Source: Shewanella abyssi
GTDB lineage: Bacteria; Pseudomonadota; Gammaproteobacteria; Enterobacterales; Shewanellaceae
Length of the DNA stretch: 64,000 nucleotides
Direction: 5' to 3'
Assembly: GCF_023284025.1 (NCBI RefSeq)
Contig: NZ_JAKIKR010000012.1
Coordinates: forward strand, 31,892-95,891
Positions within the stretch are counted from its first letter, which is position 1; each line of letters starts with the position of its first letter. The notes beneath the pieces were generated by a model, which saw only the letters and a list, made by a program, of their open reading frames with translations, was not told the DNA's origin and ran no database searches. The position numbers were made by a program, and so were the translations under genes. Positions 56,278 to 64,000 of the stretch are shown here, one piece after another.

Positions 56278-57778
56278 ATGGAATTAAATCATCAAAATCT
56301 CCCTACTGATCTTGTCGAATTGCAGTTACTGGTGCTGAAACTACAGCAAGAGTTGCACGCTAAAGATGTGAAAATCAACTTTATCGAAGAACAGTTTCGC
56401 CTCGCTCAACAAAAGCAATTTGGCAAGAGTGCCGAAGGGCATATTGGTGAGGGCGAAGTGTTCAATGAAGCGGAAGTTGAAGCCGACATCGTCGAGACCC
56501 AAGAAGATCAAGCCGATACTACAACGCGTAAAAAGCCGAAGCGTAAGTCGCCGCCAGCTGACTTGCCTCGTGATGTAGTGACTCACGACATCAGTGAAGC
56601 AGATAAAACCTGTGACTGCTGTGGTAGTGAGCTGCATAAAATCGGCGAGGAGAGAAGTGAGAAGCTCGTGTTTATCCCAGCTCGGGTCAAAGTCATTGAG
56701 CATGTGCGGTTAAAATACGGCTGCCGAGCTTGTGACAAGCAAGGAACATCGGTACAGATAAAGACAGCATCTGTTCCAGCCAGTCCCATTCCCAAAGGGA
56801 TGGCCACTGCCTCGTTACTGAGTCAAATTATCACCAGTAAATCTCAATATGCGCTACCTCTGTATCGCCAGGAAAGCATGTTTAACCAATATGGTATCGA
56901 GTTAAGCTGCAAAACCATGGCCGACTGGATGATGAAATGTGCAGAGCTGTTTACCCCGCTCTATGACAAGCTGCGTGAAGTCTTGCTTGAACAAGCCGTA
57001 ATCCAGGCCGATGAAACCACGGTCAATGTGCTCAAAGAAGATAAATCCACCTGTTATATGTGGCTATATGCTACTGGCAGCGATACGCCTAATAAGCTGG
57101 GGATCCCCAATATTGTCTTATATGACTATCAAGCCAGCCGTGCTGGACAGTGTGCAGTCGATTAGTGGCTCTCTGCAAGTGGATGGCTATGCCGCTTATA
57201 GTCAAACGGATGCAACACTAGCCGGATGTTGGGCACATGCTCGGCGTAAGTTTAAAGAGGCAGAAATTTCCCAGCCGAAAGGCAAGATGGGCAAGGCTAA
57301 TGTGGCGCTGAATCATATCCTAAAACTGTATCGGGTAGAGGGCCTGAACAAAGAAAAGCCATTTGCAGAAAAACAGCAGCAAAGGCAAATACACAGTCAG
57401 CCCTTACTCGATGAGTTTCATAAGTGGCTGACCAAATCACAGCAACATGTCCCTCCCAAGAGCAGTTTAGGCAAAGCGATAAGTTACTCGCTAAACCAAT
57501 GGCCGAAACTGCTCCGATATATTGATGATGGCAGGCTAAACATCGACAACAATCGCGCCGAAAGGGCAATAAAACCCTTCGTTATCGGGCGTAAAAATTG
57601 GCTCTTTGCAAATACAGCAAAGGGTGCGAATGCCAGTGCTATTCTGTATAGCATGGTAGAAACGGCCAAATCCAATGGACTGCTTCCGTTCGATTACCTG
57701 ATGTATTGCTTGGAGCAATTGTCACTCAGGCCTGAGGCCCTAGAGCACTTGCTACCTTGGAATGTAAAGCTAGGCTAG
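56278..57778 (+). pseudogene. tnpC: IS66 transposase TnpC, frameshifted
   Basis: MELNHQNLPTDLVELQLLVL opens a coiled-coil; CDCCGSELHKIGEE and YGCRACDKQG are the zinc-finger region; and VIQADETTVNVLKED carries the first catalytic Asp. The frame breaks at about 57165 after GQCAVD and continues one frame away as SGSLQVDGYAAYS to NNRAERAIKPFVIGRKNWLF with the catalytic Glu. A small deletion at the break makes it inactive. It starts at ATG 56278. Confidence 0.85.
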
Positions 57779-57800
57779 GTGTACTTCGCCGGACGGATAC

Positions 57801-57900
57801 AGTTTATTAATAAATATGAGGCCAAGGAAAACACTTGGCTACTTAACTCCGCTAGAAGTTTTAGCTGGTAAGCGTGTGTCGGTTATGTTGAGAATCTAGG
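57801..57900 (+). mobile_element. IS30-family transposase C-terminal remnant
   Basis: RPRKTLGYLTPLEVLAGK ending SVMLRI and a stop is the usual C-terminus of IS30 transposases (RPRKxLGxxTPxEV). A frame change lies just before it. It directly abuts the IS66 right end, which therefore interrupted or replaced the rest of this element. Confidence 0.65.
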
Positions 57901-58269
57901 CTTTAATCGAGTCTTCCAATTTCAATATGGCTTAATTCAGCGCCTTTCTGCACAGGCTCACTGTATGTTTTTTAGTCTGCTAGTCTGCTAGTCTGCTAGT
58001 CTGCTAGTCTGCTACTGTCTTGAAGTAACCTCAACTATTATGGTTATTTAAGGGTTACAATATGCCTCTTCTGAAGTTGTTAAACTTTTAGTAGTAAACT
58101 TGAAAAGGTGTACAGCAGTTTAAACTTTAACGGCTTTAAAGTGCTTGTAATCGCTGTTGTTGCTTCATCGCACAGAGGCAAGCTTTACCTCTGAGTGCAG
58201 GGCAACTCTTACAAGGGTTTGCCTTATACGGATGGTGCAATACTTTTGCGTGGTGAAGGCTTAATTTGT
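57901..58269. other. Island edge and intergenic region
   Basis: About 370 bases with the 8-bp tandem repeat and no supported gene on the plus strand. On the minus strand a short Cys-rich frame (58140-58290) follows the YgjP gene but has no standard start. Confidence 0.4.
57974..58013. repeat. Five perfect copies of an 8-bp tandem repeat
   Basis: AGTCTGCT repeated five times with no mismatch, between the IS30 remnant and the YgjP gene. It is not inside a recognisable gene. Confidence 0.95.
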
Positions 58270-58779
58270 CTATTCGCTGTAAGGATTTTTCTTTGCGTCG
58301 ATTAAGGTGAGTAGCAGTCTTAATTCAAACTCTAATTGATGATAATCACCGTCCATGTGGTTACATAGTTGGTAGAAGGCTTTGCTGTGATCTTTCTCTT
58401 TCAGGTGTGCCAGCTCATGCACCACCACCATTCTCAGTAACCCTTCTGGTACCTTTTTGAGGCGAGAAGATATTCTGATCTCATTTTTTGCTTTGATCTT
58501 GGCACCTTGCTTACGGGCTACGTAGGAGTGTAGGCCTAATGCTTGATGGCTAAGGGAGATCTTGTCGTCAAAAATGACTTTGGATAATGGCTGTGACTTG
58601 CGTAAATACTGGTTTTTGATGGCAATAGTGTATTCATACAGCGCTTTATCTGTTCTAACTGAGTGGATTTCGGGGTGTCTTTTAAGTAAAAATTCACCAA
58701 GTTTACCTTGAGATAATAGGGTCTGTACTTGCTGCTGGATCTCGGCTTGATAGCCATTGAGGTAGGTTAAGTTTTGCAT
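58270..58779 (-). CDS. YgjP-like M48 metallopeptidase
   Basis: A 169-residue protein of the YgjP/DUF45 group. VVHELAHLKEKDHSKAFYQL provides HExxH and the downstream H with the typical HS-x-F spacing, so zinc binding is expected. No substrate is established. It is the first chromosomal gene beyond the island. Confidence 0.82.
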   Translation of the reverse strand: MQNLTYLNGYQAEIQQQVQTLLSQGKLGEFLLKRHPEIHSVRTDKALYEYTIAIKNQYLRKSQPLSKVIFDDKISLSHQALGLHSYVARKQGAKIKAKNEIRISSRLKKVPEGLLRMVVVHELAHLKEKDHSKAFYQLCNHMDGDYHQLEFELRLLLTLIDAKKNPYSE

Positions 58780-58875
58780 AATTGAGTCAGATATTAGCGG
58801 CTGTTGTTTTTAACAGGCTAATCTTCGAGTTCATTTACTCTAAGATTAGCCTAGTACTATCCCTTCAACGACTGA

Positions 58876-59319
58876 TTAGTCTTCTTCTCTTTTGAAGATA
58901 CTCTCGTTGTGAGATGCATAAGCTGCGTCAAAAGCATTACGTTGGAAACGTTTTAGATCTAGCCCTTCAAAGTCAACTTGTGGCGGATTACGCTTCAATT
59001 GCGCTTTAATGATGACCGGTGAGATAAGCGTCACTGGAAGTCCAATCACTTGAATCGCAGCTTCAAGTTTAAAGCTAGTGACGCTACCAGCGCCTTTACC
59101 CTTTTGCTCGCGTTCAATGATGACAACTTCATCGACACGGTAATCTTCTAAAAGCTTACTAAAGGCAAAGTGAAACTCACGAATTGTCTCGGTTTGCGCT
59201 GAGTTTGAAATAGCGAATGATTTCTGACGGCAATCAGGCACGTTGTACGTTTCGCCTTCATAACTTAATAAACTGATGATGGCTTCGCCACCTTTTAACT
59301 CTACGCCACAAATTCTCAT
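58876..59319 (-). CDS. DUF3010 family protein
   Basis: A 147-residue cytoplasmic protein, MRICGVELKGGEAIISLLSY at the start and AFDAAYASHN near the end. The fold pattern (a beta-strand with Gly-Gly, conserved acidic residues, ending in FDAAYAS) resembles RNase H-like/RuvC-type domains, but function is unknown. It is found in Shewanella and Vibrio as a single gene. Confidence 0.78.
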   Translation of the reverse strand: MRICGVELKGGEAIISLLSYEGETYNVPDCRQKSFAISNSAQTETIREFHFAFSKLLEDYRVDEVVIIEREQKGKGAGSVTSFKLEAAIQVIGLPVTLISPVIIKAQLKRNPPQVDFEGLDLKRFQRNAFDAAYASHNESIFKREED

Positions 59320-59504
59320 GGTAAACCTTCAAAATAACAATATTACGCATATTGTAGCGTTATTTTCCCCACTGGTCAGCGTTTAGCGTTAGCAATTAGA
59401 AATAAAGTTCTGTTTGTTGTACGACATTCAAACAAAGTTAATTTGAAGTGAGTGCTATTGAAATACATTGAGGTGTAATTAGGTCTTATACGTGAGCTAC
59501 TAAT

Positions 59505-59541
59505 AAAAAAACGCTGGGATAGATAACTATCACAGCGTTTT
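59505..59541 (-). terminator. Intrinsic terminator of the DEAD-box gene
   Basis: AAAACGCTG-GATAG / CTATC-CAGCGTTTT, with the A-run giving a U-tail on the minus-strand transcript. Confidence 0.85.
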
Positions 59542-59569
59542 CAGAACAAGCTTTAGTATTTGGTCAATG

Positions 59570-60910
59570 CTAGTCTTCAGGCGTATCTTGTAACTTAGAC
59601 TTTGGCTTTTTAAGCATGGGTGCATCACCGACATCAATACCTGTGGCAAAGCGTCTATCACGGTTAGCAGATGCCTTTGCTGCCGTTCTTTTCTTGGCTA
59701 TTACGGCTTTTTTCTTCGCTGTAGGTTTCGCTTTACTTTTGCTCACGGGTTTAGCTTTCAAGCCCGTGAATTTACCTTTTAAGCCTTCAAACTCGCTAAA
59801 GGCAAACTTCTTGTTCAGGAAGGTTTGCACTTGGGTAAAGTTAACCCAGTCTTTAGGGCCTACCAGTGAAACTGCATTACCTTTAGCACCAGCACGGCCG
59901 GTACGGCCAATACGGTGTACATATTCTTCAGCAAATTTAGGCATATCAAAGTTGATAACTAAAGATACGTTGAGTAGATCTAGACCACGAGAGGCAACAT
60001 CTGTGGTCACCAATATCTGCTGTAAACCACGGCTAAACTCATCCATGATTTGGTTACGTGCATTTTGCTTTAACTCACCGCTGAGTGATGCGGTTTTAAA
60101 GCCTTCATCAGCAAGCTTTTTAGCTAGGCGGTCGGTATCGAGTCTGGTCGCCGTAAAGATGATGATCTGTTTTTGCTGCTCATCTTTTAAAAGACGCGAT
60201 AATAGCGCTTCTTTATGATCAAGGTGATCACATAGGAATATACGCTGAGTAATATCTTTGTGCTCTAAATTACCCGCTCCAATAGCAACATGCTCGGGTG
60301 TTTTTAGCAGCTCCGCGGCAATATCATTGACGTCGCCATGATCAAGCGTGGCGGAAAACATCAATGTTTGACGACGCTTATGATCGGCGGCTTCATTAAT
60401 CAGCTTAAGCTGATCGGCAAAACCTAAATCCAACATGCGATCGGCTTCATCAAGGATGAGCAGTTCAAGCCCATTGAGGTGCAAATGATGTTGCTTAAGG
60501 TGATCTGCTAAACGGCCTGGCGTCGCCACAACAAAATGGGGGTCACGAGAAAGCGCCTTTGCTTGGTCGTTAAAGTTTTCACCACCTAGAATTTTAGTGG
60601 CTTTATATTGGGTGTTGGCTACCAGTAATCGCAGTTGGCTATAAACTTGGGTCGCAAGCTCACGAGTGGGTAGCAAAATAACCACCCGTGGATCACGCTT
60701 ACTTAATGCTCTACACGAAATCATCCTTTGCATTGCAGGTAACAAGAACGCCAAGGTTTTGCCTGAACCTGTCTTAGATGATGCCATTATGTCTTTGCCT
60801 GCGAGGGCAATGGGTATGGCTTGTTCCTGGATCTCTGTAGGGGTGTCTATACCCATGTGCTTTAACGTTTGTAAAAGACGTTGATCCAGTGAAAAATCGG
60901 TGAATTGCAA
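59570..60910 (-). CDS. DEAD-box RNA helicase (SrmB/RhlE-like)
   Basis: A 446-residue ATP-dependent RNA helicase: Q motif near TPTEIQEQAIP, motif I ASSKTGSGKT, Ia PTRELA, II DEAD, III SAT, V DVASRGLD and VI HRIGRTGRAG. The last 75 residues form a Lys/Ala-rich basic tail (SKSKAKPTAKKKAVIAKKR) likely to bind RNA. Probable roles are ribosome assembly or cold adaptation; the exact orthologue is unclear. It is monocistronic. Confidence 0.9.
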   Translation of the reverse strand: MQFTDFSLDQRLLQTLKHMGIDTPTEIQEQAIPIALAGKDIMASSKTGSGKTLAFLLPAMQRMISCRALSKRDPRVVILLPTRELATQVYSQLRLLVANTQYKATKILGGENFNDQAKALSRDPHFVVATPGRLADHLKQHHLHLNGLELLILDEADRMLDLGFADQLKLINEAADHKRRQTLMFSATLDHGDVNDIAAELLKTPEHVAIGAGNLEHKDITQRIFLCDHLDHKEALLSRLLKDEQQKQIIIFTATRLDTDRLAKKLADEGFKTASLSGELKQNARNQIMDEFSRGLQQILVTTDVASRGLDLLNVSLVINFDMPKFAEEYVHRIGRTGRAGAKGNAVSLVGPKDWVNFTQVQTFLNKKFAFSEFEGLKGKFTGLKAKPVSKSKAKPTAKKKAVIAKKRTAAKASANRDRRFATGIDVGDAPMLKKPKSKLQDTPED

Positions 60911-61148
60911 AGGTGAACTCCTAAAATAATCTGACCGAGTATTATAGCCTAGATAGATAGAGGAGGGCTATGATTAGCCATTAAGTTTATGCTAAAGCGG
61001 TCGAAATAGACTGGTGGCAAGGCTGAACTTAGAGGAACGCTGCAATTGACTACTAAAATCAGTGCCCGTAATAGCGTAACATGGCTATAGAATAAGGAAC
61101 CACATCAAACCAATCTTAGATCTAAATTGATTACAGGAGTCAACGCAC

Positions 61149-62123
61149 GTGTCGGACAATAATCATTCAGTTCAAATTGGTCTCGCTTTAGGGAGCGGCG
61201 CCGCTAAAGGTTGGGCGCATATTGGTGTGCTCAACGGTCTCGCTAAAATGGGCATTTATCCTGATAAAATAGCGGGCTGCTCCATCGGCGCAGTGGTGGG
61301 TGCTGCCTATGCTAATGATCATCTCGAAGAGTTAGAGGCGTGGGTGCGTAGTTTTAGCAGTTGGGATGTTCTAGGACTGATGGATCTTAGCTGGCGTAAA
61401 GGCGGGCTCATTGGTGGTGAAAAAGTTTTTGATGTGTTGCAAAAACGCATGGGCGACATGCAGATTGAGCAGCTGAAAAAACCGTTTACGGCGGTTGCTA
61501 CGGATCTATATTCTGGCCAAGAAATTTGGTTTACCGAAGGCGATTTGCGCCATGCTGTGCGAGCATCATGTTCCATGCCTGGTATTTTACCCCCAGTAAA
61601 AGTGGGTGAACGCTGGTTGGTGGATGGCGCGGTGGTGAATCCCGTTCCGGTATCGGTAAGCCGAGCAATGGGCGTCGATATCGTTATTGCGGTCGATCTA
61701 CACGGGCTTCGCCGGGGTCGTTTGCAAGTGTTACCGGTCAATATGAAAAGTAATAAGCCGACAAACCAAGAAGTAGCGGAAGCTGAGAAACATCAAGAAT
61801 TAGGCTTTACCGATCTGCTTGCGCGCGGAAGAGATTATATTACTGGCTTAACGGATAAGTTTTCTCCGAGCAATAAAATCGGTGATCATATAAATCCCAA
61901 CCCGGGTATGCTTGCGGTGATGTCGCAGTCGATGGAGATATTAGAGCAACGTCATAAGCGCGCAAGGCTAATGGGCGATCCACCTGATATTTGTATCGTG
62001 CCAGACTTAGGTGATATCGGTACCATGGAGTTTCACCGCGCGGCAGAGGCTATTGCAGCAGGTGAAGCGGCTGTCGAGCAAGTTGCCCACCTTATTGAAG
62101 CGGCGCTGGCGCCATATCGCTAA
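61149..62123 (+). CDS. rssA: Patatin-like phospholipase family protein (RssA-like)
   Basis: A 324-residue protein. GLALGSGAAKGWAHIGVL is the oxyanion-hole region, GCSIG holds nucleophile Ser45 (GxSxG) and VDGAVVNP supplies the catalytic Asp of a Ser-Asp dyad. The opening and length match RssA, a putative serine hydrolase/lysophospholipase. A GTG start follows AGGAG; a strong terminator follows the stop. Confidence 0.85.
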   Translation: MSDNNHSVQIGLALGSGAAKGWAHIGVLNGLAKMGIYPDKIAGCSIGAVVGAAYANDHLEELEAWVRSFSSWDVLGLMDLSWRKGGLIGGEKVFDVLQKRMGDMQIEQLKKPFTAVATDLYSGQEIWFTEGDLRHAVRASCSMPGILPPVKVGERWLVDGAVVNPVPVSVSRAMGVDIVIAVDLHGLRRGRLQVLPVNMKSNKPTNQEVAEAEKHQELGFTDLLARGRDYITGLTDKFSPSNKIGDHINPNPGMLAVMSQSMEILEQRHKRARLMGDPPDICIVPDLGDIGTMEFHRAAEAIAAGEAAVEQVAHLIEAALAPYR

Positions 62124-62146
62124 ATAACGTGAACGAGTGATTAACA

Positions 62147-62175
62147 TAAAAAAGGGCCTTCAGGCCCTTTTTTAT
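62147..62175. terminator. Bidirectional intrinsic terminator
   Basis: AAAAAAGGGCC-TTCA-GGCCCTTTTTT between convergent genes. Confidence 0.95.
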
Positions 62176-62188
62176 GTTTAGTGACGAC

Positions 62189-63187
62189 TTAATCAAGTTT
62201 TACAATCATCTTACCGCGGTTTTTACCTTCAAATAGACCGATAAAAGCCTCTGGTGCACTGGATAGCCCTTCATAAATAGTTTGCTCAGCGGTCACTTTC
62301 CCCTCTGCTAACCATTGACCCATTTGCTTAGCAAATTCTGGGTAATGAGCCCAATGTTCAAACACAATGAAACCTTCAATCTTTAGCTTCTTCATGATGA
62401 TCTGTGCCAAGTTGCTCGGCCCAGGTGTCGGCACGGTATCGTTGTATTGCGAAATCATGCCACAAACGGCAATGCGACCATGATCTTTCATATTGTTCAA
62501 TGCAGCAGTTAGGTGATCGCCGCCAACATTTTCAAAATAGACATCGATGCCTTCTGGTGCGGCTGTCGCTAATGCAGCAGTGAGGTCGCCACAGGTCTTG
62601 TAGTTAATCACGGCGTCAACACCGAGTGATTTAATATGCTCAGCTTTCTCGTCAGAGCCAACGGATGCAATAATGCGAGCGCCCATTAATTTACCGATCT
62701 GCACTGCGACGCTGCCTACGGCACCGGATGCAGCTGAGACGAATAAGGTTTCTCCTGCTTTTAACTCAGCAATGCGATTGAGGCCTGTCCAAGCTGTCAT
62801 GCCAGGCATACCGAGTACACCTAAAAAATGTGATTCGTTGAGGGGAGTTTGTGGCAGGCGGGTTATTTCTGTGCCATCGCTGACATAATGGCTGCGCCAG
62901 CCGAGCATGCTATTAACCCTGCTGCCCACTGGAAATTCAACATTGTTTGACTCAATAATCTCACCAATTGCGCCACCTTCTAATACGGCACCAATTTCAA
63001 AAGGAGCGATGTAGCTCTTTCTATCAATCATGCGGCCACGCATGTAGGGGTCAACTGACATCCATAAATTCTTTACTAGGAACTCACCGTCATTCATCGC
63101 AGGCAAAGTCACTTCTGCCTCGGCAAAGTTACTTGCGTTAGGTAATCCTTCAGGGCGAGACTTAAGTTGAATTTGCTTAGCGTTCAT
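62189..63187 (-). CDS. MDR-family NADP-dependent oxidoreductase (CurA-like)
   Basis: A 332-residue zinc-free medium-chain reductase. LWMSVDPYMRGRM is the family's N-terminal signature and VSAASGAVGSVAVQIGKLMG the nucleotide-binding loop. Relatives are NADPH-dependent curcumin reductase or alkenal/one reductases. It diverges from an OhrR-like regulator over a shared operator, so a role against reactive carbonyls or peroxides is inferred. Confidence 0.88.
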   Translation of the reverse strand: MNAKQIQLKSRPEGLPNASNFAEAEVTLPAMNDGEFLVKNLWMSVDPYMRGRMIDRKSYIAPFEIGAVLEGGAIGEIIESNNVEFPVGSRVNSMLGWRSHYVSDGTEITRLPQTPLNESHFLGVLGMPGMTAWTGLNRIAELKAGETLFVSAASGAVGSVAVQIGKLMGARIIASVGSDEKAEHIKSLGVDAVINYKTCGDLTAALATAAPEGIDVYFENVGGDHLTAALNNMKDHGRIAVCGMISQYNDTVPTPGPSNLAQIIMKKLKIEGFIVFEHWAHYPEFAKQMGQWLAEGKVTAEQTIYEGLSSAPEAFIGLFEGKNRGKMIVKLD

Positions 63188-63211
63188 AATGATCCTTTAT
63201 TTTTGTTTGTG

Positions 63212-63268
63212 CGCAAAGTAATTTCCGCATCATAGCTAACTGTTAAAACTTATGCAATTACTTTGCGC
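63212..63268. promoter_or_regulatory. Inverted-repeat operator between the oxidoreductase and MarR genes
   Basis: A perfect 13-bp inverted repeat, GCGCAAAGTAATT (63212-63224) and AATTACTTTGCGC (63256-63268). The second arm continues into the palindrome TTTGCGCGCAAA, and CGCGCAAA recurs at 63281. The placement suits binding by the adjacent MarR protein over the divergent promoters. Confidence 0.65.
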
Positions 63269-63352
63269 GCAAAATACCTCCGCGCAAAATAAAAGCCATA
63301 GGCTAGTGTTGTTAACTGTAGTCAGGTAAGATCGCTGCAGTTAATATCAGCG

Positions 63353-63817
63353 GTGAAGGTTGTAGTGAAGAACAAAGTATCGAATAACGAGACCGAAGCA
63401 TGTCTATCGGATAATGTCTGTTTTGCCCTGTATACCGCTGGCAATGCCCTTATGCGTGCTTATCGCCCTTTATTGGATCAGTATGAACTCACTTACCCGC
63501 AATATCTTGTCATGCAAGCATTGTGGCTCCAAGACAGAGCGAGCATGACCCAGCTGTCTCGCACCACTCGTCTGGACATGGGCACATTGACTCCGATTGT
63601 TAAACGTTTAGAGAGCAAGTTGTTCTTACAACGTTTACCTGATGAAACTGACGAGCGCAAAAAAGTTATTGCGCTGACTAAAGCGGGATTAGTGTTGCAA
63701 GCCGATGCGCTTTCACAGAAGCAAACCTTGCTCAATAAGGTCAGTATGACCGAGCAGGAGATTGAAGCGCTGCGGACACTGTGCCTGACCTTAACCAGCG
63801 AACTGAATCAAAAGTAA
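63353..63817 (+). CDS. MarR/OhrR-family transcriptional regulator
   Basis: A 154-residue winged-helix regulator. NVCFALYTAGNALMRAYRPL places Cys23 where OhrR has its peroxide-sensing cysteine (CFALY); MTQLSRTTRLDMGTLTPIVK is the recognition helix region, and DERKKVIALT the wing. This suggests a redox- or organic-peroxide-responsive repressor of the divergent reductase and of itself (inference). A GTG start is used. Confidence 0.85.
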   Translation: MKVVVKNKVSNNETEACLSDNVCFALYTAGNALMRAYRPLLDQYELTYPQYLVMQALWLQDRASMTQLSRTTRLDMGTLTPIVKRLESKLFLQRLPDETDERKKVIALTKAGLVLQADALSQKQTLLNKVSMTEQEIEALRTLCLTLTSELNQK

Positions 63818-63836
63818 GCAGTCAGTTTTACCCTTC

Positions 63837-63895
63837 AAAAAACGGCACGTTTCCTGCTTTGGTTAGATTATAACTAAATCAGTGCCGAATTTTTG
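63837..63895 (+). terminator. Probable terminator of the MarR gene
   Basis: AAAAAACGGCAC ... GTGCCGAATTTTT with an inner paired region; the loop is long, so strength is uncertain. Confidence 0.5.
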
Positions 63896-63898
63896 ACG

Positions 63899-64000
63899 AT
63901 GAATCCACTTAGTAGTATCAATACCCCTATTAATAGCGGCGCTGTGCTGGCAGATGCCTATGGAGTGTCAAACACTCAGACTGGTGTTGGCAGCACCGCA
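63899..64000 (+). CDS. Start of an unidentified gene, cut by the window end
   Basis: The first 34 codons are in frame to the window edge (MNPLSSINTPINSGAVLADA and on). The peptide is Ser/Thr/Gly-rich without a signal peptide. Too little is present to identify it, and the ribosome site is weak. Confidence 0.4.
   Translation, partial: MNPLSSINTPINSGAVLADAYGVSNTQTGVGSTA

Larger units (their letters stand above)
55784..57800 (+). mobile_element. IS66-family element lacking its left end and tnpA
   Basis: It contains tnpB and a frameshifted tnpC. The right end (read inward) GTATCCGTCCGGCGAAGTAC matches the left end of the miniature IS66 at 16517 in most positions. No tnpA or left inverted repeat is found; the sequence switches from the ISAs1 fragment directly into the tnpB leader. 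Confidence 0.8.

Noticed and set aside
57974..58013. Short CRISPR-like array
   Set aside because: Repeats are 8 bp and adjacent with no spacers; it is a tandem microsatellite.

Overview
The window is chromosomal DNA of a marine gammaproteobacterium, most likely a Shewanella. The evidence is gene content seen only in the sequence: a DUF3450-TtpC-ExbB2-ExbD2-TonB2-TPR energy-transduction operon, a DNA polymerase II gene, priC, rraB, sbcDC, avtA, two old-yellow-enzyme genes and a general porin. No database search was possible.

Layout. 1-13 kb: methionine gamma-lyase (cut by the window edge), an SLC13 anion transporter, a ComEA-like helix-hairpin-helix protein, the 4.5S SRP RNA gene (ffs) followed by a decayed integrase start, a radical-SAM HemN/HemW-like gene, a ComFB-like gene, a DUF2057 gene, priC/TSUP, a DinG-type helicase and polB. 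13-19 kb: a porin, then a long decayed stretch. It holds an IS630 remnant and a TonB-dependent receptor pseudogene with two frameshifts, an internal stop and a probable deletion, and this receptor is split by a 469-bp miniature IS66 derivative with a perfect 8-bp target duplication. 19.7-24.7 kb: the TonB2-type operon. 24.8-49.8 kb: ordinary chromosome, including two DUF885 peptidases, ppiC, rraB, a NERD protein with two pseudokinase-like regions, two LysR regulators, tandem old yellow enzymes, avtA, a PepSY/two-component set, sbcDC and an M23 murein endopeptidase.

49.8-58.0 kb is an accessory island built from insertion-sequence debris: a Tn5/IS50-like element with a 9-bp target duplication and an IS630 nested inside it, another IS4-family fragment, an ISAs1-like fragment, a truncated IS66 and an IS30 tail. 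Enclosed in the debris is an AT-rich five-gene cassette (52978-55443). It has two small paralogous peptides with double-glycine-type leaders and a shared Cys/Trp-rich core, a 2OG-Fe(II) oxygenase, a DUF6817-like protein and a GRDP-like protein. I read it as a candidate, probably undescribed, ribosomally made modified-peptide (RiPP) locus, and it is the main discovery candidate here. No transporter, leader peptidase or immunity gene is visible next to it.

58.2-64 kb returns to core genes: a YgjP-type metallopeptidase, DUF3010, a DEAD-box helicase, an RssA-like patatin, and a divergent oxidoreductase/OhrR-like MarR pair sharing an inverted-repeat operator. The window ends in the first 34 codons of an unidentified gene.
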